From NCBI GenBank assembly GCA_021162305.1, contig JAGGYX010000065.1:1-10036 (forward strand): a stretch of DNA of 10,036 bases, written 5' to 3'. The first letter of the stretch is position 1; each line of letters begins with the position of its first letter. The notes under the pieces were generated by a model, which saw only the letters and a program-made list of their open reading frames with translations, was not told the origin of the DNA and searched no databases. The translations under genes and the position numbers were made by a program. Below are positions 5,590-10,036 of this stretch, in pieces. The stretch comes from Thermoplasmata archaeon. Its GTDB lineage: Archaea; Thermoplasmatota; E2; UBA202; JdFR-43.

Positions 5590-7418
5590 ATTTTTTTCCG
5601 TACAAGCCAAGAAAAGGGCAGAAAGAAATAATACAGGAAATAGAGAAAGCCCTGCAATCAAAACAAAATTTTGTTTTTGAAGCTCCAGCAGGCACAGGAA
5701 AAACAGTATGTGCTTTAGCCCCATCTTTAAAATATGCCATAGAAAATGACCTTGCAATACTCTATATAACCAGAACAAACTCCCAGCAGCAGCAGGCAAT
5801 CAGAGAATTAAGAAAAATGGCAGAGAAAGAAGAAATGAATGTAGTGGGGGTGCAGGGAAGAGCAAACATGTGCTTGCTTATAGAAAATATTCCTTCTTTA
5901 AGAGGGAGCAATGAAGAAATAACTCGTTTGTGTTCTGCCAGAAAGAAAAAAAGCATGGAATATCTGAGGGGGAAGAAGCACATAAATAGATGTATATTTT
6001 ATGAAAACTTTATTTTAAATAAAGACAAGCTGGATTTCAGAGGAATTATATCTGCTGAAGAAATGATGGAATATGGAAGGAAGCATAAAATATGTGCATA
6101 TGAACTGAACAAGCTTTATATGAAAAAAGCAAGAATTGTTATAGCTCCGTATATTTATCTTTTTGATGAATTTTTGAGAGAGAAATTTATAACTTGGTTT
6201 CCGTATCCATTTGAAAAAACAATCCTTATTGTTGATGAAGCTCACAACTTGCCAGAATTTGCAAGAGAAGTGAATAGCATTTCGCTGTCAATAAATACTG
6301 TAAAAAATGCAATAAAAGAAATGAAAGAATACAATGTGAGAAGTGAAGATATTACACATCTTATTGAAACTTTATTAAAAATTTTTGAAGAGATAGATGA
6401 AGAAATGGAAAGGAAAAAGCTTGAAGACATGTTTATTGGAAGCAGACTTGAAGAAGAAATGGAAGAAAATGGAATTGGAAAGAGAGATGTTGAAATGGTG
6501 GCAGAAAAAATGATTTCATATGGAGAGATAATATCTGACTTAAAAGAGAGTCAGAACATATTGCCCCGCTCTTTTTTAAGAAGCATTGGAAACTTCTTTC
6601 AAAAATGGTATTCATTTGATGAAAGATGGGTTAAAATAGCAGAAAAAGGCAGAATGGAAGGCTATTGCTTGGATGCATCAATAGCAACTTCAATTTTAAA
6701 AGAATTTTATTGTAGCATACATATGTCTGGCACACTCGAACCTTTAAATGAGTATATAAAAAGTATTGGAATAGAAGCAATAACAAAAAAATTTTCATCG
6801 CCATTTCCGAAAGAAAACAGGAGAGTTGTTTATGTTAAAAATTTAACAACAAAATATTATATGAATGATGAAATGCTTGAAAGAATAGGAAATGAAGTGG
6901 CAAAAATATGCAATGGGATTGACAGGAACATTCTCGTTTTCTTTCCTTCATATAATATACTGGAGAGATTTTTGGAAAAGAAATTTGAGATTGAAAGGAG
7001 CATATATGTCGAAAGAAAAAATGAAAAGCAGGAAAAATTAATGAAAGACATAGAAAAATTTAGGAAGAATGGCGGAGTTTTTCTTTCTGTAATAGGTGGG
7101 CGAGTTTCTGAAGGAATAGATTTTCCATCTGAGCAGGCAGAACTCGTTATCATAGTTGGCATTCCGTATCCGCCGCCTTCTGCCAGGCTGCTGGCTTTGC
7201 AAAAATATTATGATAGCAAGCTTGGAAATGGATGGAAATATGTTGTGGAAGCTAAAGCAATAAGGAGAATGACCCAAGCTATCGGCCGCCTTATAAGAAG
7301 TGAGAGTGATAAAGGAATGGCAGTAATACTGGATGAAAGAGCAAGCCGATTTAGAAAATATATTGGGATGGAGGAATGCAAGAATGCTTTGGAAGAAGTG
7401 AGAAAATTTTTCAGATAG
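5583..7418 (+). CDS. xpd: XPD/Rad3-type Fe-S DNA helicase
   Basis: This is a 611-residue superfamily 2 helicase that unwinds DNA 5' to 3'; the eukaryotic XPD is part of TFIIH and acts in nucleotide excision repair. Walker A is APAGTGKT (34-41), motif Ia includes TRTNSQ (63-68), motif II is DEAH (218-221), and motif VI is QAIGRLIR (565-572). Between Walker A and DEAH lie four cysteines, at 97, 117, 137 and 171. Their spacing closely follows the 4Fe-4S cluster domain of human XPD. The region from about 235 to 375 fits the arch domain, followed by helicase domain 2 with GGRVSEGIDFP. Length is normal for archaeal XPD, which lacks the eukaryotic C-terminal extension. The start overlaps the end of a 42-codon ORF, and the end overlaps the convergent pyrK gene by 8 bp. 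The role of archaeal XPD in repair is less settled than in eukaryotes. Confidence 0.95.
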   Translation: MVDFFPYKPRKGQKEIIQEIEKALQSKQNFVFEAPAGTGKTVCALAPSLKYAIENDLAILYITRTNSQQQQAIRELRKMAEKEEMNVVGVQGRANMCLLIENIPSLRGSNEEITRLCSARKKKSMEYLRGKKHINRCIFYENFILNKDKLDFRGIISAEEMMEYGRKHKICAYELNKLYMKKARIVIAPYIYLFDEFLREKFITWFPYPFEKTILIVDEAHNLPEFAREVNSISLSINTVKNAIKEMKEYNVRSEDITHLIETLLKIFEEIDEEMERKKLEDMFIGSRLEEEMEENGIGKRDVEMVAEKMISYGEIISDLKESQNILPRSFLRSIGNFFQKWYSFDERWVKIAEKGRMEGYCLDASIATSILKEFYCSIHMSGTLEPLNEYIKSIGIEAITKKFSSPFPKENRRVVYVKNLTTKYYMNDEMLERIGNEVAKICNGIDRNILVFFPSYNILERFLEKKFEIERSIYVERKNEKQEKLMKDIEKFRKNGGVFLSVIGGRVSEGIDFPSEQAELVIIVGIPYPPPSARLLALQKYYDSKLGNGWKYVVEAKAIRRMTQAIGRLIRSESDKGMAVILDERASRFRKYIGMEECKNALEEVRKFFR

Positions 7419-8172
7419 TTATCTTCTTTCCTGCTTCGTTTCTCTTCCATTTTCCAAAATCGGGCATTTTCGAAATTGTTGCAAAATCAAAAACTGGTCC
7501 ATCTTTGCAAACTCTGTAACCATTGATTGAACAGCTATCACATATTCCAATGCCACATTTCATATATCTTTCCAGACTTGCCTGCATGTCCATTCCATTT
7601 TCCTTGCATATGTCAAAAACTTTTTTCATCATTATTTCTGGACCACATGTGTAAACGATGTCAAACTCCCGTTCATCAATCAATTTTTTCATTAGATCAG
7701 TGGCAAATCCTTTAAAGCCATGACTTCCATCATCTGTTGCAATATGTAGCCTCGCTATCTTTGCCAGTTCATTTTCAAACAAAAGCATGCTTTTTGTTCT
7801 TGCAGCAAGAATAACATGCTTCTCTCCTTTATATTTTTTAATTAAGGGAAGCAAAGGTGCAATTCCAATGCCGCCTGCCACAAACAAAGCTTTTTCTCCT
7901 TTTTCAGTAAATCCTTTTCCATATGGTCCTCTTATTCCGATTCTGTCTCCTTTCTTCATTTCATATAATGCGTGAGTGGCTTCTCCAACTTTCTTTACCG
8001 TTATGGCTTGCATTTCTCCAATATGGCTTAATGACATTGGAATTTCATCTATGGTGGGAATCCATATCATAACAAACTGTCCTGGCTCGGCAAGCCTGCA
8101 TTTTTCACAAGAGAAAAATAATGTTTTATGATAGCTATCATGAATAATGACTTTTTCAATTTTATAAAGCAT
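7411..8172 (-). CDS. pyrK: Dihydroorotate dehydrogenase electron-transfer subunit PyrK
   Basis: This 253-residue iron-sulfur flavoprotein passes electrons from dihydroorotate dehydrogenase PyrD to NAD+ in pyrimidine synthesis. An FAD-binding barrel comes first, with PGQFVMIW (30-37), the archaeal-type PMSLS (45-49) and IRGPYGKGF (80-88). The nucleotide-binding domain has [13 protein letters not shown] (98-110) and YTCGPEIMM (174-182). The C-terminus carries the 2Fe-2S cysteines at 206, 211, 214 and 222 (CGIGICDSC, then VC). The open frame extends upstream to 8562, but that part is antisense to rps15. ATG 8172 gives the family's usual N-terminus (MLYKIEKV). No SD site precedes it, so it is probably leaderless from the shared promoter. 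PyrD is not in the window. A related ferredoxin-NADP reductase-like role is possible but less likely. Confidence 0.92.
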   Translation of the reverse strand: MLYKIEKVIIHDSYHKTLFFSCEKCRLAEPGQFVMIWIPTIDEIPMSLSHIGEMQAITVKKVGEATHALYEMKKGDRIGIRGPYGKGFTEKGEKALFVAGGIGIAPLLPLIKKYKGEKHVILAARTKSMLLFENELAKIARLHIATDDGSHGFKGFATDLMKKLIDEREFDIVYTCGPEIMMKKVFDICKENGMDMQASLERYMKCGIGICDSCSINGYRVCKDGPVFDFATISKMPDFGKWKRNEAGKKITI

Positions 8173-8212
8173 AAAGGCAATCAATTTATATATTAAAATA
8201 TATTTCCAAACA
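8173..8212. promoter_or_regulatory. Shared divergent promoter of pyrK and rps15
   Basis: Only 40 bases separate the two start codons, and the middle is almost pure A/T. On the plus strand tttatata (8185-8192) lies 21-28 bases before the rps15 ATG. On the minus strand TATATTTTAATATATAAAT covers about 8185-8203, with a box about 25 bases before the pyrK ATG. Neither gene has an SD site, so both transcripts should be leaderless. The two TATA boxes overlap or abut, so binding for one gene probably affects the other. Confidence 0.6.
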
Positions 8213-8638
8213 ATGGCACGAATGCATGCAAGGAGAAAAGGAAAATCATCATCGAAGCATCCAGTTGAGAGAATACATCCAGAATGGAGTTTGAAACCAG
8301 AAGAAATAGAAGAAAAAATATTGAAGCTTGCCGAAGAAGGCAAGCCGCCAGCGATGATAGGTTTGATTTTGAGAGATGTATATGGTGTGCCTGATGTTAA
8401 AGCCGCACTGGGAAAGAAACTCACAAAGGTTCTGGCTGAGCATGGTCTTGCACCAGAAATTCCAGAAGATTTGGCAAATCTGATTGACAAAAGAAATAAT
8501 TTGATTAAACATCTCAACAGGCATTCGAAAGATTTACACAATAAACGAAGATTGCAACTCATAGAAGCGAAAATAAAAAGACTGGTAAAATATTATAAAA
8601 GAGAAGGAAAACTGCCGGAGAAATGGAGTTATACATGA
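8213..8638 (+). CDS. rps15: Small-subunit ribosomal protein uS15, archaeal type
   Basis: This 141-residue protein binds the central domain of 16S rRNA in the small ribosomal subunit. It begins [18 protein letters not shown], the typical archaeal/eukaryotic opening, with a lysine-rich N-terminal extension of about 60 residues that bacterial S15 lacks. The conserved S15 core follows, with the helix [21 protein letters not shown] (about 89-109), then [24 protein letters not shown]. Length matches archaeal and eukaryotic homologues (about 140-150). The ATG at 8213 is unambiguous. It is divergent from pyrK and separated from alkA by 80 bases containing a new TATA-like box. Confidence 0.97.
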   Translation: MARMHARRKGKSSSKHPVERIHPEWSLKPEEIEEKILKLAEEGKPPAMIGLILRDVYGVPDVKAALGKKLTKVLAEHGLAPEIPEDLANLIDKRNNLIKHLNRHSKDLHNKRRLQLIEAKIKRLVKYYKREGKLPEKWSYT

Positions 8639-8664
8639 TTTTCTAGCACTCATTATTTTCAAAT

Positions 8665-8672
8665 CTTTATAT
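8665..8672 (+). promoter_or_regulatory. Candidate TATA box for the alkA operon
   Basis: The sequence ctttatat would place transcription start near 8692-8697 and give a leader of about 25 bases before the ATG at 8719. A second AT-rich patch (attaaataaaa, about 8695-8705) lies closer and would give a leaderless transcript. Sequence alone does not decide between them. Confidence 0.35.
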
Positions 8673-8718
8673 GGGCCTGACTCACGGAAGAATTATTAAA
8701 TAAAATTTAGGCGATAGC

Positions 8719-9639
8719 ATGGATAAAACTTCATTCGAACTCCAACCAACCCCTCCTTATAATTTTGATCTGCAGTGGAAATTTTATTCTTCATCGAAGG
8801 AGCCGCAGCCAGAAATTTATAAAGATGGCATCTGGAGACGGGCTTTCAAAATTGGAGATAGATTAGTTCCGGTAAAGATTACTTTTGTTGGCACGGTAGA
8901 AAAGCCAAAGTTGCGGGTTAACGCATCCTCCAAACTCGATGCGAAAGAGAAGAGATATCTGTCGGATAAAATAGTAGATATTTTTAGATTGAGGGATGAT
9001 CTGAGAGGGTTGTATAATTTTATGGACAAGGATGAAATACTTCTTGAGATAAAAAACAAACTTTACGGTCTGAGACCGCCGGGAATCGGGGCGAGCATAT
9101 TTGAGGGAGCCATCAGAGTAATAATTCAGCAGCAGATTTCCTTACGGGTTGCCTATGTCATGACAGGGGAGTTGGTCAGAGGATTTGGAGAGAAAATAGA
9201 AATTAATGGCGAACCATATTACGATTTTCCTTCGCCCGAAGTGTTGGCAAATGCCGATGAGAACGAATTGAGGAAGTGCAAGTTATCCCGCCAAAAAGCC
9301 AGATATATCAAAGAACTCGCACTGAAAGTTGCCGATGGATACGATTTGGAGAAAATCAGAAAGATGAACAACGAGGAAGCTATTGAAGAGTTGATGAAGT
9401 TTAGGGGAATTGGAAGGTGGACTGCCGAGTTGATATTGATAACGACATTGGGGAGAATGGGTCTTTGCGTTCCCGACGATCTCGGAGCCAGAAAAGCGGT
9501 TTCATATTTCTACTTTGACGGGAAACTTCAATCCGGCAATGCGGTTAGAAAATTCACGGAAAGGTGGGGTGAGTTCAAGGGGTGGGTAATTTATTATTTA
9601 ATATGTGCTTATAATATAGAAAGTAGAAGGAAGGTGTGA
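8719..9639 (+). CDS. alkA: AlkA-type 3-methyladenine DNA glycosylase (HhH-GPD)
   Basis: This 306-residue base-excision repair enzyme removes alkylated purines from DNA. The C-terminal half has the helix-hairpin-helix signature with GIGRWTAE (230-237). The catalytic aspartate is in PDDLGARKAV; Asp254, the second Asp, corresponds to Asp238 of E. coli AlkA. The start of the catalytic domain has FEGAIRVIIQQQIS (128-141), the usual glycosylase helix. The later ERWGEFKGWVIYYL matches the AlkA tail pattern. The first 110 residues fit the AlkA N-terminal domain more loosely. There is no Cys-x6-Cys-x2-Cys-x5-Cys iron-sulfur motif, which argues against the Nth/MutY branch. Base composition is clearly more G+C-rich than in XPD or aIF5B. 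The next gene begins 3 bases after its stop. Confidence 0.9.
   Translation: MDKTSFELQPTPPYNFDLQWKFYSSSKEPQPEIYKDGIWRRAFKIGDRLVPVKITFVGTVEKPKLRVNASSKLDAKEKRYLSDKIVDIFRLRDDLRGLYNFMDKDEILLEIKNKLYGLRPPGIGASIFEGAIRVIIQQQISLRVAYVMTGELVRGFGEKIEINGEPYYDFPSPEVLANADENELRKCKLSRQKARYIKELALKVADGYDLEKIRKMNNEEAIEELMKFRGIGRWTAELILITTLGRMGLCVPDDLGARKAVSYFYFDGKLQSGNAVRKFTERWGEFKGWVIYYLICAYNIESRRKV
9631..9636 (+). promoter_or_regulatory. Shine-Dalgarno site of the 9643 gene
   Basis: AAGGTG lies within the last codons of alkA, 6 bases before the ATG at 9643. It supports that start and co-translation with alkA. Confidence 0.45.
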
Positions 9640-9642
9640 AAT

Positions 9643-10036
9643 ATGGAAAAACAAAAACTATATGAAAAGGGGTTGGAGAATTATTCAAAAGCGGCGGTGT
9701 TTTTAACAAATGTTTTACTATTGCTTTGGTTTGGATTCGCCGCTTACGGTATGTCTGCATTGAAACTTGGGGGATTACCGATAATTTCCCTTACTTATCT
9801 GCTATTTGCCATCATAATGTTGGGACTCATTTTAAGGAAACATCTGTGCACACACTGCTATTATTACAACAAATTATGTGGCACGGGCTGGGGTAAATTG
9901 AGTTCGTGTTTATTCAAAGAGAAATCGGGCAATTACGAACTTGGAATGAAACTGGCGGGTTTGACCTGGGGGTTATTGACAATTATTCCAATCATCATCA
10001 TTCCCGTTGCGATGTTTCTGCACGGGGAATTTTTAA
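9643..10036 (+). CDS. Membrane protein with a cysteine cluster, truncated by the window
   Basis: The ATG at 9643 opens 131 codons that run off the window end with no stop. There is a short polar N-terminus, then two membrane helices (about 18-40 and 45-66). A cytoplasmic-looking segment of about 45 residues follows, and then a third helix (about 109-130). The segment carries a cysteine motif, C-x2-C-x6-C followed later by another Cys (HLCTHCYYYNKLCGTGWGKLSSC). Together with the aromatic-rich YYY and GWGKLS this could bind a metal or a cluster. I cannot name the family; the motif seems the kind conserved in uncharacterised prokaryotic membrane proteins. It follows alkA by 3 bases, with an SD site inside alkA, so the two are probably one operon, though this need not mean a shared function. 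Confidence 0.7.
   Translation, partial: MEKQKLYEKGLENYSKAAVFLTNVLLLLWFGFAAYGMSALKLGGLPIISLTYLLFAIIMLGLILRKHLCTHCYYYNKLCGTGWGKLSSCLFKEKSGNYELGMKLAGLTWGLLTIIPIIIIPVAMFLHGEFL

Noticed and set aside
8326..8345. Perfect 7-bp stem gcttgcc/ggcaagc in rps15
   Set aside because: Bacterial S15 mRNA folding is used in autoregulation, but this stem is internal to the coding region and is explained by the conserved peptide it encodes.
8173..8562. 130-codon N-terminal extension of the pyrK reading frame
   Set aside because: It lies antisense to the conserved rps15 gene, has low-complexity Ser/Phe-rich content, and the family N-terminus begins at ATG 8172.

Overview
This looks like a chromosomal segment of an AT-rich archaeon. 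The lineage calls are clear: an archaeal translation initiation factor aIF5B, an archaeal/eukaryotic-type ribosomal protein uS15 with the long N-terminal extension, an XPD-type iron-sulfur DNA helicase, and an archaeal-style PyrK. Ile is mostly ATA and Arg mostly AGA/AGG. Several genes have a TATA-like box about 20-30 bp before the start codon and no Shine-Dalgarno (SD) site, as expected for leaderless archaeal transcripts. The truncated pilin-like N-terminus at the left edge would fit Thermoplasmatota or a relative, but I hold that placement only weakly.

Layout. The left edge carries the first 36 codons of a minus-strand pilin-like secreted protein, divergent from a LysE-family exporter (288-884) that is followed by aIF5B (944-2653). 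A minus-strand membrane protein of unknown family (2673-3362) converges on aIF5B. From about 3363 to 4622 lies a decayed island. It holds a strong hairpin, a short C-terminal relic, a small basic protein gene broken by two apparent frameshifts, and an unrecognised gene of about 270 codons broken by one stop and two frameshifts. The C-terminal relic and the end of the broken gene encode matching peptides, so a duplicated gene appears to have decayed here. An intact membrane protein of unknown family (4609-5352) follows. Next is a 42-codon ORF with a good SD site whose end overlaps the start of XPD (5583-7418).

XPD overlaps the tail of the convergent pyrK gene (7411-8172, minus) by 8 bp. pyrK and rps15 (8213-8638) diverge from a shared 40-bp AT-rich promoter. 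The right end has an AlkA-type DNA glycosylase (8719-9639) apparently co-transcribed with a truncated cysteine-containing membrane protein (9643 onward). This last 1.3 kb is visibly richer in G+C than the rest.

Functionally the identifiable genes are housekeeping: translation (aIF5B, uS15), helicase/DNA repair (XPD, AlkA), pyrimidine synthesis (PyrK) and amino-acid-type export (LysE). The most unusual parts are the decayed island at 3.4-4.6 kb, the small ORF ahead of XPD, and the two unknown membrane proteins. I see no CRISPR array, transposase, tRNA or rRNA. No stretch over 300 bases is without a gene or gene relic.
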